Assembly: GCA_022478985.1 (NCBI GenBank)
Contig: JAKSZP010000001.1
Coordinates: 62,001 to 126,000, forward strand
Direction: 5' to 3'
Origin: Massospora cicadina
Lineage: Eukaryota > Entomophthoromycota > Entomophthoromycetes > Entomophthorales > Entomophthoraceae
Length of the DNA: 64,000 bases
Positions 45,497 to 56,395 of this stretch are shown piece by piece. The translations under genes were made by a program, and so were the position numbers. Position 1 is the stretch's first letter, and the number at the start of each line of letters is the position of its first letter. The notes beneath the pieces were generated by a model. That model ran no database searches. It was not told the origin of the DNA and saw nothing but the letters and a program-made list of their open reading frames with translations.

Positions 45497-46272
45497 TGTT
45501 GGACATTTGCCCTCTCAGTTGCAGAGAAAGAGTGTCCTGTGTTGAAACCAGCTTAAGTGGGGAAATGTCGGCCACTTAGAGGTTTGCAATAGACTTAAAG
45601 TTAAAATTTAAATAAAGGTAATGATTTTTGACGATATTGCCAAAAGAACCTGGCCGATTCTCAGTGGAACCCCATTATATCAGGGTAACACCAACTTGAA
45701 ACCTGCACAGGCAACTAACATAAAATCTAGCAGTCAGATTACTCTGACTGCATGACGGACTGAGGGGTGACTATTGGAAGGTATGCCCAAACCACCATCA
45801 AGTCTTTCGAAGAACCTATGAAAGGACCACCCCCTTTTATAGGCGTGGCGGAGGTCCCCCAAGGTGAAAGGATTTTATCAAGTGGTGATTGGTTGGAATT
45901 CATAAAAACTTTACTGCATGGGTACATTCTTCCACAAAATCCTAACTATTGTTTTCCCTTGAAGTAAATCACATTTTCTAAAATCTGATAGGAGCGTATA
46001 TCATATTTCCTAATTTGGAAGCATCTAAGCTATTCCAAACCTATCCTCAAATTCCTACCAACCCTCAAAACAGTTTAACTACTGATCAGTCAGATATCAA
46101 AAAGGGACGCTTTTCATCTTATCTCTGCAGCGCCTAACAAAAACTTAAAAACCCTAATTTTATAAGTTTTTAAAAAGTTATTATTTTATCATATTTGTGG
46201 TATATATTCCCTATTGCTGGATCTTGGCATTTCACACATCAAGTGAGCATCTGTCAAGGCCAAAATCCAACA
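45497..46272 (+). repeat. 5' LTR of element B
   Basis: It starts TGTTGGACATTTGCCC and ends CAAAATCCAACA. The stretch from TTTGCAATAGACTTAAAG onward is the same as in the 3' LTR for over 150 bases, apart from a one-base length difference. A 66-codon plus frame and its minus-strand shadow appear in both LTRs and are probably not genes. Confidence 0.92.
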
Positions 46273-46274
46273 AA

Positions 46275-46293
46275 TGGTTCTCACTACAGGGGG
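46275..46293 (+). promoter_or_regulatory. Primer-binding-like site of element B
   Basis: TGGTTCTCACTACAGGGGG follows the LTR after two A. It is the only copy among A, B, C, F, H and I that keeps the TGG expected from pairing with a tRNA CCA end, and it is the youngest element. Confidence 0.75.
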
Positions 46294-46323
46294 CCCTGTA
46301 TACCACCAAGGACTATTTACAGT

Positions 46324-47819
46324 ATGGCAACCATTCAGGAACCAAGACTAGCCGCTTTGGAAAATCAACTAGCCAGTGCTTTGGCTTGCCTCAAAAGGCT
46401 TGAGCAGCACTCTTCACAAGGCCCTAATGGGCCCTCCACAAAATTTCTCAAACCTCCGTTTAAAGATAAGTTTACGCCTGGTGAGGGCAGTATTGCTTCC
46501 TTCCTTTATGTTTATGAGGCGGCAATGGAAGGAGCTACTGACCCACAAAACCAAGTTTATCCTTCCCTGCTTAAGTCTAATGGCTCAGAAGATCATGGTT
46601 CATCAAATGGCTACGCTTACCACCTGGACAGAGGTTAACAAGCGCTGATTGATAAGTTTGGTTCCCAACAGAGTTTACAACGACAAAAACAGGCCTTTAT
46701 GTGCCTTAGCCTGAAAGAGGGTGAATTGATCCCCTCATTTGTTGAGCGATTTTATAGCAAAGCTTAACCCCTGTTGCTAGCCAAAATACTCCTCTAGATG
46801 ATGCTATTGCAGCTATTGTGACTAGTTTGGCATCTTAACCCTCTTTAGCAATGCATATCTACGCAGTCAAGAATACCTTCCAAACTGTACGGGATAGCAA
46901 AGAAACACTTCTAGTATTAGCTGACGTTTATGATCCTGAACTTCTACAGGACATACCAAACTGGGAAGCAACTTCTGACCCTTTCAGCCTCTTCTATGGC
47001 TGTATCCCACTGGAACCCGGCTGCTGTAGAGCTACAACGACCTTATACTTCTCCACCATGTGGGGATAACCAGAACTATTGGCAGTTATGGGGCAGCATT
47101 TCCCCCAGCTTTAGGCTCATAAGTTCAGCCAGTGAAGGCAGTTATCGCTTTGCCTGGTCCCTCTCTTGCCGTGCAGTCTACTATGATGAAATTCACATCA
47201 CACCCTCCTAAGATGCTGCCTAAATCCCCATCAGCCTCAACTATAGCTGCCTCTAGTTCATAATCTGCCGTTATGGGACAACCCAAGCCAATAACTCCTA
47301 AGGCAACCATTAAAACCATTACCCTTCCAATGGCTCCCCCAAAAGTTAGTACAACCACGATGCTCCCTTCAAAAGTCAAAAGGGTAGATGAGAGTTACAA
47401 AGCCCTCCCATGTGAGGAAATTAAGCTTGTTTCTCCAGACCCTCTTAGTAACTCGTTGAGGTGCATTGACAATCCCTCTGATGATGAGTCTGAGGGGGGC
47501 GGTGAAGACGTTGACTATTATGTTTTGGGAGCCCCAATGGAAGTGCAGGTTTTAGATAGGGTGAGGCCTGAATGGATTGATATAGCCATTATACCACAAT
47601 GAACCAATCTTCAACAGCTGTTGAGGTTTTAGAAGTGATCGATACTGCTAGTAATGCTGATCAGCTTATTGGGACAGTGATCTGCTCCACTCAGAAGGTC
47701 TATATCCTCCAATCTATAAATGATAACTACCCTGCATTGGCTCAACGCCTTGCCTCCACTCTCCGTTTGAAGGAGGTTCTCGCCCTCCCCCTACTTTTGA
47801 TACCACAATAATCAAGGTA
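46324..47819 (+). pseudogene. gag of element B
   Basis: The start is placed at the ATG of MATIQEPRLAALENQLASAL, 31 bases after the primer site, where a helical stretch begins. FKDKFTPGEGSIASFL and YEAAMEGATD form the core motif. The frame stops at 46638, and the rest continues in other frames (SFVERFYSKA near 46.74 kb). Frames at 47273-47602 and 47599-47811 form an acidic linker before protease (DDESEGGGEDVDYY). No zinc knuckle is seen, unlike E and H. Confidence 0.8.
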
Positions 47820-48200
47820 GAGGTTGTTACTATTAAAGTGCGCATTCTAGCCGTCCTTGATACTGGTGCACCAGTGAACGTGGTCTCATCGAAGCTCATC
47901 AATAAAATTAAGTTGGCGCCCGACCTAGACTTTTCACAAGAGTATGGTACTGCTGGGCCTAATAATTCGCGAGCTTTTGGAGCCTACTCTTCTCTACCCA
48001 TACGGATTAGGAAGCTCCTACTAACTTCCCCCGCTGTAGCATTAACTAATAACGCTTACAACCTACTCATTGGCACGCACTTAATGATTGTGTATGACGG
48101 AATTATCAATATAAAACAGGAATTTCTCTCCCTTCTAAACTATGAAGTACCTCTAGTCTTTACAATGACGAGCCTAAGAAGAAGGAATATACATGTGTAG
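47820..48200 (+). pseudogene. Aspartic protease of element B
   Basis: The frame 47838-48200 reads VRILAVLDTGAPVNVVS with an intact DTG, then QEYGTAGPNN and NNAYNLLIGTHL, the LIG block of retropepsins. It ends with a stop at 48200. This is the most complete protease in the window. It would cleave Gag-Pol. Confidence 0.85.
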
Positions 48201-48650
48201 TTGAGTATCCTTCTTCCTCCCTTACCCTTGCTTATACCACATTGGGCAGAAACATAAAAAAGCTTCCTGAATCCGTGGATGGTTCAGAGGGCATTCCATT
48301 GTATGCGTCCAAGGAGGTAGTAGTCAAAGTGGGTGAACAAAAGGTGATAGACACAAAATTACTATGCAAATCCCCTGCAACTGCCTTCTGCACTTAACAA
48401 GCATTGATGGAATCAGTACTTTGAAATCTTGGGTGTTTCCAGCTATCCTATGCCCTGCCTACCAGCGCATATCAATCTTCTTCTGGGGAATCTCACTAAC
48501 AAGGACATGGTTGTAAAGAAGCATCAGGAGATTGGGAAAGCCCTGTTGCTTCCCATTGACGACATCCACCAAGTCCATTAGATTGGGTCTATGCTAGACA
48601 TGGGACTACCAACTGACCTCATATAATATGCGCTTTGCCCAACGTTCAGA
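48201..48650 (+). pseudogene. dUTPase-like segment of element B, decayed
   Basis: SEGIPLYASKEVVVKVGEQK and VIDTKLL correspond to the GIPLxA...IP.G..V..T start seen in A, C, E, H and J. After a frame change HINLLLGNLTNKDMVVKKHQ is shared with J, and GSMLDMGLPTDLI closes the segment. The catalytic motifs are not recognisable. Confidence 0.5.
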
Positions 48651-49620
48651 TTTTTGATGATCAAACTCCCAATGAACTTAATAAAGTTCATTCCTTACTG
48701 GAGTCCTATAGTGACATTTTCTTTAAATCAGATACTGACTATGGGCATATGAAGGGCTGGTGCCACACCATTGATGTTGATGATTCCAAGCCTATTCAAT
48801 CCAAGCCTTAATGAAATCAAAAGTTTAGGAGCTCCAGATGAGGATGGAGCTTAAACAGTTACTGAACTTGGGGCTACTGGTGCCTTCTCAAAGTCCCTGG
48901 TCATCCCCACTATTGCTCATAAAAAATAAGAAAGGTGGACATTGAGTAATCATGGATTAACGCAAGCTGAATAACCTCACCAAGAAGGACAGCTACTAAT
49001 CCCTAAAGTTTGATGACGTACTGGCCCAACTTTCTGGGTAAAAGTTCTTTTCTGCCATGGACTTGGCTAGTGGATACTGGAAAATGGACCTCTCTCCGCA
49101 AGACCATGAAAAGTGTGCACTCATCTGCAGTGAGGGTATTTTACAATCTACCCAACTACAACAAGGGATGTGCAATACGCCCACATCTTTCCAGCGAGCC
49201 ATGGGCCATATCTTACAGGATCTGAAGCTTAGTTGCTTAATTGTATATCTAGATAATATTACCATCTTCTCTGAACTTTCAATGAACACTTTTTTCATTA
49301 AAAGGAAGTGTTCCAACACTTACGGGCCTCTCACATTAAGATGAAGCCCTTCAAATGTACATTATTCAGAAAAGTTGGATTTCCTGGGCCACGCCATCTC
49401 CTCATATGGGTTCCAGACTCTCAAAGATAAGGTTAAGGTGATATCCAAGATGCCTTCTTCCAAAACTTTCCGCAATATTCAGGTGTTTTTTGCATAATGG
49501 GGTACTACCATCAATTCATCCCCAAATTCGCTCATATCAGTGAGACCCTTGTATGGCTTTTAACTAAAAGCACCCTTTCCATTGAGGTGCAGAAAAACAA
49601 GCTGCTTTTGAAAAGTTAAA
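48651..49620 (+). pseudogene. Reverse transcriptase of element B
   Basis: Near 48.7 kb the pre-RT block reads SLLESYSDIFFKSDTDYG. The frame 49057-49344 reads MDLASGYWKMDLSPQDHEKC, LQQGMCNTPTSF and IVYLDNITIF, so the YLDD box has become YLDN. A stop-free frame over 95 codons shows recent loss. FLGHAIS follows in another frame near 49.38 kb. Confidence 0.87.
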
Positions 49621-50126
49621 AAAGTTTCTGCAGCAACGGCCTATCCTGCGACACCCTGATTATAGTAAACCCTTAATGCTGTTTACTGATGCTTCCAACT
49701 ATGTGGTTGGAGCTTTCTTGGCTCAACTGGATGAGCATGGGGTTGATCACCCCGTTTCATATTTTGCAAGATGCTCTCTAAGGATGAACGCAACTTTAGT
49801 GTCATGGAAAAGGAATGCCTGGCTATTTTTTTGCTGTTAAACATTACCACCCTTTCTTATATGGGACCTCATTTAAAGTGGTCACTGATCGTGCCTCTTT
49901 ATAGTGGTTACAAAATATGAAGGATCCCACTGGGCGGCTGGCACGCTGGGCTTTGAAGCTCCATCACTATTATATGACCATTGTACACCGGGCTGGGACA
50001 AGCCACATGAATGTCGATGGGTTGACTCAGCTGCCCATCCTTCATTTATATGATAGTGAAGTGGAGCGGCTACATGATTTTCTAATGACCCCTGATGCTT
50101 GGGAAGAAGAGGATGAACCAGTTTAG
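49621..50126 (+). pseudogene. RNase H of element B
   Basis: LRHPDYSKPLMLFTDASNYV near 49.65 kb holds the first catalytic Asp. FSVMEKECLAIFF near 49.79 kb holds the Glu. The 69-codon frame 49917-50126 reads DPTGRLARWALKLHHYYMTI, then VHRAGTSHMNVDGLTQLP, the RNase H end and linker. Confidence 0.86.
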
Positions 50127-51284
50127 AAGATGCTAGCTCGCCATTCCCATAACACGAAGGTGGATAATGGCCATCTATACAAGAAAGTGGGAGTAATATG
50201 GTTACCTTACCTCCGACCTTCAGAGCGAGTACCTGTCATTATGGAGTCTCATACCCTCCTAGGACATAGTGGAGTTTGGAAAACCTGTGAGTGGGTAAAA
50301 GGACGCTACTATTGGGAATAATCATGGAGACCATTTTCAAAGTCTTGGATGCCTGTTTAACATGTAAGAAGCAGTCCAAATTCAAAACAAAGTACAATAT
50401 CAGCCTACCACCCCTCAACAGCCTTTCCACACCATAAGTCTCGATGTAGTTGGCCCTCTTCCCCAAACTACAGGTGAAAATAGATTTATATTAGTGGGGA
50501 TTGATCACTTTACCAAATGGGTCAAAACAGTGGCCATTTCAGATTAGATGGCTAAGGCCACAACCACTTTCCTCCACCAGTATATTTATACCCAACACGG
50601 GTTTCCCCCAAGTTTTGCTCTGTGATAATGGTAAAAACTTCACCTCCTGAGTGGTGAAGATTCTCACAACTGCCATGGGCACCCATCAGCTTTTTCCGCC
50701 TCCTATAACCCTTTGACCAATGGTACCATGAAAAGAGCAAATGGGATCCTGGTTTCTATTTTATGGAAAATGGCTACCTCAGATCCCCCCACTGGTATCA
50801 GTACTTACCAAGTGCCCTCATGGCGTACTGCATCAGCTATCATCAGATCCTTAAAATGTCACCTTTCTGAGTATTGTATGGATGCGAACCTGGGGTTTCA
50901 GCTTTACTTGCAAAAGATATCTTTACTGATAAGACTGATCATGAGCAAGCTATTCAGAAGTTAGCCCATCATATCATACAGTTGCAATAAGGGGCAATGA
51001 CCAACTTAGAAAAGACAGTCACAAAAGAGGGTCAATTCACAAATGAGCTCTGGGTCCCTCTTCCTTCCTTCCTTCCAAGTGTCTGACTTAATGCTTTACT
51101 ATCATAATCAAATCGCCCCCAGAAGGGAGAAACTTGGTTCCATCTGGGAGGGGCCATTCTCAATTACCTATAAGCGAGGAGATGAGTACTCAATCAAATC
51201 CCTTAACTTCAGATTTACCATAAATCGAGTACATGGCCATTTCCTCTGACCTTATTCTCCCCCCAACATTCTTGAGGGGGGCGA
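50127..51284 (+). pseudogene. Integrase of element B
   Basis: The frame 50130-50321 contains ESHTLLGHSGVWKTCEWVKG (HHCC domain) and ACLTCKKQ follows in another frame near 50.35 kb. ISLDVVGPLPQT near 50.44 kb holds the first Asp, and LCDNGKNFTS near 50.62 kb the second. In place of the catalytic Glu the sequence reads TNGTMKRANGIL near 50.72 kb, so Glu is Lys. IWEGPFSITYKRGDEYS near 51.16 kb is the GPY/F tail. A G-rich polypurine tract (GAGGGGGGCGA) precedes the LTR. Confidence 0.86.
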
Positions 51285-52058
51285 TGTTGGACATTTGCCC
51301 TCTCAGTTGCAGAGGAAAAATGTCCTGGGTCAAAACCAGCCTAAGTGGGAAAATGTCGGCCATTTAGAGGTTTGCAATAGACTTAAAGTTAAAATTTAAA
51401 TAAAGGTAATGATTTTTGACGATATTGCCAAAAGAACCTGGCCGATTCTCAGTGGAACCCCATATATCAGGGTAACACCAACTTGAAACCTGCACAGGCA
51501 ACTAACATAAAATCTAGCAGTCAGATTACTCTGACTGCATGACGGACTGAGGGGTGACTATTGGAAGGTATGCCCAAACCACCATCAAGTCCTTCGAAGA
51601 ACCTATGAAAGGACCACCCCCTTTTATAGGCGTGGCGGAGGTCCCCCAAGGTGAAAGGATTTTATCAAGTGGTGATTGGTTGAAATTCATAAAAACTTTA
51701 CTGCATGGGTACATTCTGCCCCAAAACCCCAACTATTATTTTCTCTTAAAGTAACTCTCATTTCCTAAAATCTGATAGGAGCATATACCATATTTCCTAA
51801 TTTAGAAGCATCTAAGCTATTCAAAACTATCCTCAAATTCCTCCCAACCCTTAAAACAGTTTAGGTACTGATTGAATAGATATTAAATAGTGACTTTTTT
51901 TATCTCATCCCCGCAGCGCCTAACAAAAACTCAAAACCCATAATTTTATAAGTTTTTAAAAAGTTATTATTTTATTATATTTGTGGCATATATTCCCTAT
52001 TGCTGGATCTTGGCATTTCACGCACCAAGCAAGCATCTGTCCAGGCCAAAATACAACA
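51285..52058 (+). repeat. 3' LTR of element B
   Basis: It starts TGTTGGACATTTGCCC and ends AAAATACAACA. It is followed directly by CCACT and the gag sequence of C, with no primer-binding site, confirming that it is the 3' copy. Confidence 0.92.
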
Positions 52059-52480
52059 CCACTCACCCTGATCAAATAGGGAAAAGTTTAAGTAGAGTAG
52101 AGATGGTATGCTTTACCTCTGCTAAACCAAATTTATTTATCTCTGACAATTCCCATGAGTCACATTGCTTTGGTCCCAGTTCTCGCTCACCAACTTATTA
52201 TATCAGCAAATTCCCCACGATATCTCAGCCTCCACCCAATAGAGCGGCCATAACCCTACAGACTTGGAGTTCCACTGGGATGTGCAAAAGTTATATGAAT
52301 GAAAACCCTTGAGCAAAATGGCACAGGCAAAGTCAGACCCTTAACGGATGTTGCCACCCTAGTGGGGGTAAACATTCTAATTTCAGTAGAAAAAATTTCC
52401 CAGGAGTTCCAAAATGTCAGTGCTGATATTGTCAGTTTCTTGGTAACAAAAAGCCCTTGGATGTTCATGTAATAAACACC
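52059..52480 (+). pseudogene. gag C-terminal part of element C
   Basis: The sequence continues C from 45496. GGGAAAAGTTTAAGTAGAGT is shared with A near 17.5 kb and, more loosely, with H near 60.58 kb. A Ser/Pro-rich reading (SPTYYISKFPTISQPPPN) in the 109-codon frame that starts inside the B LTR is the linker between Gag and protease. Confidence 0.65.
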
Positions 52481-52960
52481 AGCGGTTCTTAATATTCATA
52501 GTTTACCTACTGTGATATTTTCATTCAGAATACAGAAATACAAGTTATTATAGATACTGGCGATTGTTCAATATAATAACCACAATCTCATGGCTAAGCT
52601 TCCGCTGAAGCCTGATGTGGAACATAAAGTAGTGTATGTGATCATGGGGGCACAGAGTACTGTGTCAGAGGGCGTTAACAGCACGTTGCCTCTGGAGTTC
52701 AGTTTGGTTGGTGACTCCACCCTGGCAGTGGTTCTGCTTAATAATAACTATGAAATGTTAATTGGAGCTGCATTAATGTGGCAATTTGGGGCAGTGATCA
52801 GTATGGCGGAAGTAAAAAGTTTAATATTCTGGGACAAAAGATCTTCATCTATTTTTACCTCCAGCAGAGTCCCAAAAAACCAATCCGTTCTAGTCAAACT
52901 AATCTTGCATATAGCAACAAGGTGATTCCTGTTCAATATTGGTGGATGAAGCAGAGGACC
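52481..52960 (+). pseudogene. Aspartic protease of element C
   Basis: NTEIQVIIDTGDCSI near 52.54 kb keeps the catalytic DTG. The 111-codon frame 52590-52925 contains GVNSTLPLEFSLVGDSTLAV and LNNNYEMLIGAALM, the C-terminal LIG block. A TAA right after the catalytic block separates the two. Confidence 0.78.
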
Positions 52961-53340
52961 AGAGCTCTGCCTAACCAGATTTACAAGTACAAAGGTATTC
53001 CGCTACGGGCTGCAAATGCTATAAGTATACCTTCTGGGTATCAGGTCATATAAGGTTAAAACTCGATATAGACATCCCTAAAAAGGACTATATGGAGAAA
53101 TTATGGAACCCTCCCAGCATTCTCTGCTTAAACCTCGCGTGGCTCCAGGACAACTGTTACCAGGGCATGGGGAAGTGAAGATGTTTCTAGTGAGCCTACA
53201 GAAGGAGTTGATGGTGATCCAAAGGCACCAAGTGGTGGCTTATTTACACCTAGACTCCCATTAATGAGGTTTATCATAATCATGATTTTGGGTCTTGAAG
53301 TGCCTTGGTCTACCTGAAAAAACCCCAAATCAGAATACTA
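52961..53340 (+). pseudogene. dUTPase-like domain of element C
   Basis: YKYKGIPLRAANAISIPSGY followed by QVI ends the 91-codon frame 52778-53053. Then LPGHGEVKMFLVSLQKELMV and IQRHQVVAYLHLDSH lie in another frame. The order matches A and H: the IP.G strand, GHGEVK in the place of motif III, and RHQVVAYL in the place of motif IV. The conserved Asp of motif III is absent. Confidence 0.6.
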
Positions 53341-54160
53341 AAAATGGTTCTGCGTGAAGCTCTAATTGGGCTGTTGTAGGAACAGAAGGATAGGATGATG
53401 GACCTGTATGAAAAGTATCAAGGCATTTTTGCATCTAATGACCACAATTTGGGATGCGCACACGGGGTAGTGCATTGGGTATATATGGTAGATCACCCTC
53501 CCATTCAGTCATGGACCATCCGGCACTTCAAGGCTTCAAAGAAAGTAGTCTCCCATGAGGTAGACAAATTGATTGAGCAGGGGATGTTAGAGCCGTCCAA
53601 GAGTCTGTGGGCATTGCTGGTGCTAAATGTTAAGAAAGGAGATGTCAAAAACTGTCTATCAACTACTGTAGGCTTAATAGAATCACTAAGAAGGATTCCT
53701 ATCATCTCCCATGGATTGACGATGATTTAAATCGACTGGGAGATGCTATTTATTTTTCTGCCATGGACTTGATATTGGGATACTGGCAGATTGAGTTGCC
53801 AGTGATGGAATGGAAAGATGTGCGAGAATCACCTTGAAGGGTTGTTCCAACCCACGCATATGCTTCAGGAGTTGTGCAACTCCTCAGCTACGTTTCAGAG
53901 GACAATGGAAACCATCTTAGGTGACCTGAAGCTTTCCTGAATTCTAGTCTACCTTGATTATATTAATGTGTTTTTGCTGGCATTCACAGAGCATCTTGAC
54001 CACTTGGAACAAGTGTTTGCCAATTCGTTGCTTCTAACATAAATATCAAGCTTTGTAAAATGCCATTTTCTAAGGGCAATTGGAATATTTTGGATTCATG
54101 GTGGATTCAAAAGGGCTTAAATTACAACTGGCAAAGGTGAAAGCTATACATAAGATGACT
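53341..54160 (+). pseudogene. Reverse transcriptase of element C
   Basis: The 111-codon frame 53395-53730 starts MMDLYEKYQGIFASNDHNLG (pre-RT block) and includes SKKVVSHEVDKLIEQGMLEP. MDLILGYWQIELPV near 53.77 kb, ARITLKGLFQPTHMLQ near 53.83 kb and LVYLDYINVF near 53.95 kb follow, so the second Asp of the YLDD box is Tyr. The thumb reads DIQVFLGMVSYYRRF near 54.18 kb. Confidence 0.83.
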
Positions 54161-54820
54161 TGGTCAGGATAAATGAGATATCCAGGTGTTTTTGGGGATG
54201 GTCAGTTACTATAGGCGGTTCATTCCCAACTTCAGCTGTATAAGAGCTGTTCTTTGAGTTATTAGAGAAAAATACCCATCCTTGTCTGGACTTAGCGCTA
54301 TCAAAAAGCTTTTTATGTCTTTTGGACCGCGCTGGCTAGTGCATTAGTTTTGCAATACTCTGATTTTGAAAAGTTTTATTGTGCAAATGGATGCATCATT
54401 TTCCGCAGTAGGGGTAGTAATGTCTTAGAAGGATAATGATGATGGGGAGTACCTTATCGTATTTTAAAAGCTAAAGCTTATTTTCATGAACGTAACTATA
54501 CTGTGACTGAGCAGGAGTGTTTAATGGCGATATATGCATATAAACAGTTTCAGGTATACCTTCAAGGAGTAAAATTTAAAAGTGGTAACGGATTTTGCAT
54601 CCTTGCATTGAAAGCAGAATCTTTGAGAGCCTGAAGGATGGCTTGCGTGATGGGCATTGAATCTCCAAGCATATGACTTTGAGATAGAACATTGCCCAAG
54701 AGAAAAAAATCAGAATGCAGACTGTCTCTCAAGTTTACCAACGGTTGCCATTATGGTAGATTTGGCTGATATCATGTATATGAAGATGATTGTAAACAGA
54801 TACCATGATGTACCACTACA
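54161..54820 (+). pseudogene. RNase H of element C
   Basis: VLQYSDFEKF near 54.35 kb is followed by a decayed MDAS block, then FHERNYTVTEQECLMAIYAY near 54.49 kb with the Glu. The 64-codon frame 54657-54851 reads NLQAYDFEIEHCPREKNQNA and DCLSSLPTV, the linker to integrase. Confidence 0.82.
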
Positions 54821-55980
54821 TGTGATCAAGACCCTTGAAAGGATAACATAACACCTTCTTGCGCAATGAGGGAACTATATAAAAGAATTGGAGAATTGAC
54901 GCTGATCTTTTTGAAACTCTCTGCCAGGGCAGCGATTATCATGGATGCAGATTGAGCGGTAGGCCATGGATGGTTTTGGAAAACTTTTACGTTTGCGACC
55001 ACGTTACTATTGGAAGAGCATGCACTACAATGTGCTTGAGACGGTTGCCTGTTGTCACCAGTGTCAAGTAGACAAACCTTTCCATGAGAAGACTGCCTAA
55101 GCTGGTTAAGCCTCGTTTTGCATGGCACACTGTTTCCCTTGATGTTGTGGGGCCTCTGCCAGCTGGTGCAAACTGCTCTAAGTATATACTTTAGCGATTA
55201 ATCACTTGACAAGATGGGTGGAAGCAAGTGCGGTCAACAATTTAGGGGCTGTCACTGCTGTCAAGTTCATTGTGGAGTATATCATACAGCTACATGGCTG
55301 TCCGCAGTTTGTTCTCATGGACAACGGAACAAATTTCACGTTGCATGTCCTTCCTAAGTTGAATGAACTAATGGCAATCCACAGAGTCTTAACTACCCCA
55401 AACCACTCTAAATTTAATGAGATGGTTGAACGGGTCAACGGCATTTTGGTGAACATCTTCCATAAGCTGATAACTGATCAGCTCGCTGACTGGAGTACCA
55501 TGCTATCCAACGCTGTCTTTTCATATAAAATTTATCTATCATTTATCAATGGGGAAAAGCCCCTTCCATTTACTTTATGGAAATCACCTGGCTTTGCTGG
55601 CATTACTTTATTCCTGTGTGGAGGATACCGTTGGAGTAAAACAACAGCGCTATTTAATACCTTAATGGATATTCTGATAAAACTTCTAACTGAATATATT
55701 CCACTAGTTTAGCTAATAAGCTTTGTGATCAGGCGGCTGACCAAAGTAGACGTAGTGGACTTCTGCAGTTCGTTGTTGTAGATTTAGTCTTGTTCCACGA
55801 CCAATATGGATTTTTAAGGAGGAACAAGATTGCTAACATATTGACTGGACCATACAAGATAAATTGATAAGATTGGTATTGATGCCTACGCCATTAAGTA
55901 ACCCACAGGTGGTTGGATTATTAAATAAGTACTTGCAAAGTTCATTCAGGCGTATAAGCAATAGGAGTCTTATCGTTCAG
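54821..55980 (+). pseudogene. Integrase of element C
   Basis: CCHQCQVDKP near 55.06 kb is the zinc-binding end and FAWHTVSLDVVGPLPAG near 55.13 kb holds the first Asp. The 168-codon frame 55206-55712, one of the longest in the window, holds [13 protein letters not shown] (second Asp) and EMVERVNGIL (Glu, 36 residues on). The catalytic triad survives apart from one stop between the first two blocks. The GPYK tail near 55.85 kb is short. Confidence 0.87.
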
Positions 55981-55992
55981 CCAAGGGGGTAA
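55981..55992 (+). promoter_or_regulatory. Polypurine tract of element C
   Basis: CCAAGGGGGTAA abuts the 3' LTR start TGTTGAG, with the same AGGGGGTAA as element A. Confidence 0.75.
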
Positions 55993-56395
55993 TGTTGAGA
56001 TACTGGTATTACTGGATGATACGTCATGTGTTTGGAGGATACTTTTTTATTAGTCAAGATGAGCATCTAGATTTTGACAGTAGATTATGTTGATGCGAAG
56101 AGAATCAATTGAGACGACAAAGTTTTTTGATGTAGATTCCATTAAAGCCTCAATGAGGGGGCGAGCCCCTTAAATGTAGTGAATATGAGATTAACTAAGA
56201 AAAATGGTCAAAGGCTGACTGAGGGTAATGAGGATTAAGATCTGAGCAAGATAATGAGAGAGGGAGGTTTTTAATAGGAAGAAAGGAGGAAGTTAGCTAA
56301 GTAGTCTGCTTTTATTTATATATATATTAAAGTAGTGTCCGTTGGAGCAATAGCTTCATATTTTATATATTGTTAGTATTTACCAAAGATATCAC
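55993..56395 (+). repeat. 3' LTR of element C, truncated by D2
   Basis: It is collinear with the 5' LTR from TGTTGAGATACTGG to ATTTACCAA. The last ~105 bp of the LTR, ending GTTAACA, are missing. The sequence passes into DNA homologous to the 5' end of D1. The missing part was not found downstream. Confidence 0.8.

Larger units (their letters stand above)
45497..52058 (+). mobile_element. Element B: youngest Ty3/gypsy copy, nested in gag of C
   Basis: LTRs of 776 and 774 bp with very few differences bound 5012 bp of internal DNA. Flanks CCACC and CCACT differ by one transition. The gag of C continues on both sides. Internal order is primer-binding site, gag, protease, dUTPase-like segment, RT, RNase H, integrase, polypurine tract. 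Longer frames survive here than elsewhere, but stops are present in every gene. The window start holds an older relative of its LTR, and element J carries related proteins. Confidence 0.92.
42561..56395 (+). mobile_element. Element C: Ty3/gypsy retrotransposon, host of element B
   Basis: It has a 5' LTR at 42561-43055, gag to 45496, then resumes after B at 52059 with the end of gag, protease, dUTPase-like segment, RT, RNase H, integrase, a polypurine tract, and a 3' LTR cut short at about 56395 by D2. It is a sister of element A: LTR, leader and pol are collinear. Without B its length is about 7.3 kb. The right-hand target duplication is lost. Confidence 0.88.

Noticed and set aside
45767..45967. 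66-codon frame present in both B LTRs (also at 51554-51754)
   Set aside because: Its presence in both copies follows from LTR identity, and no start context or similarity supports a gene.
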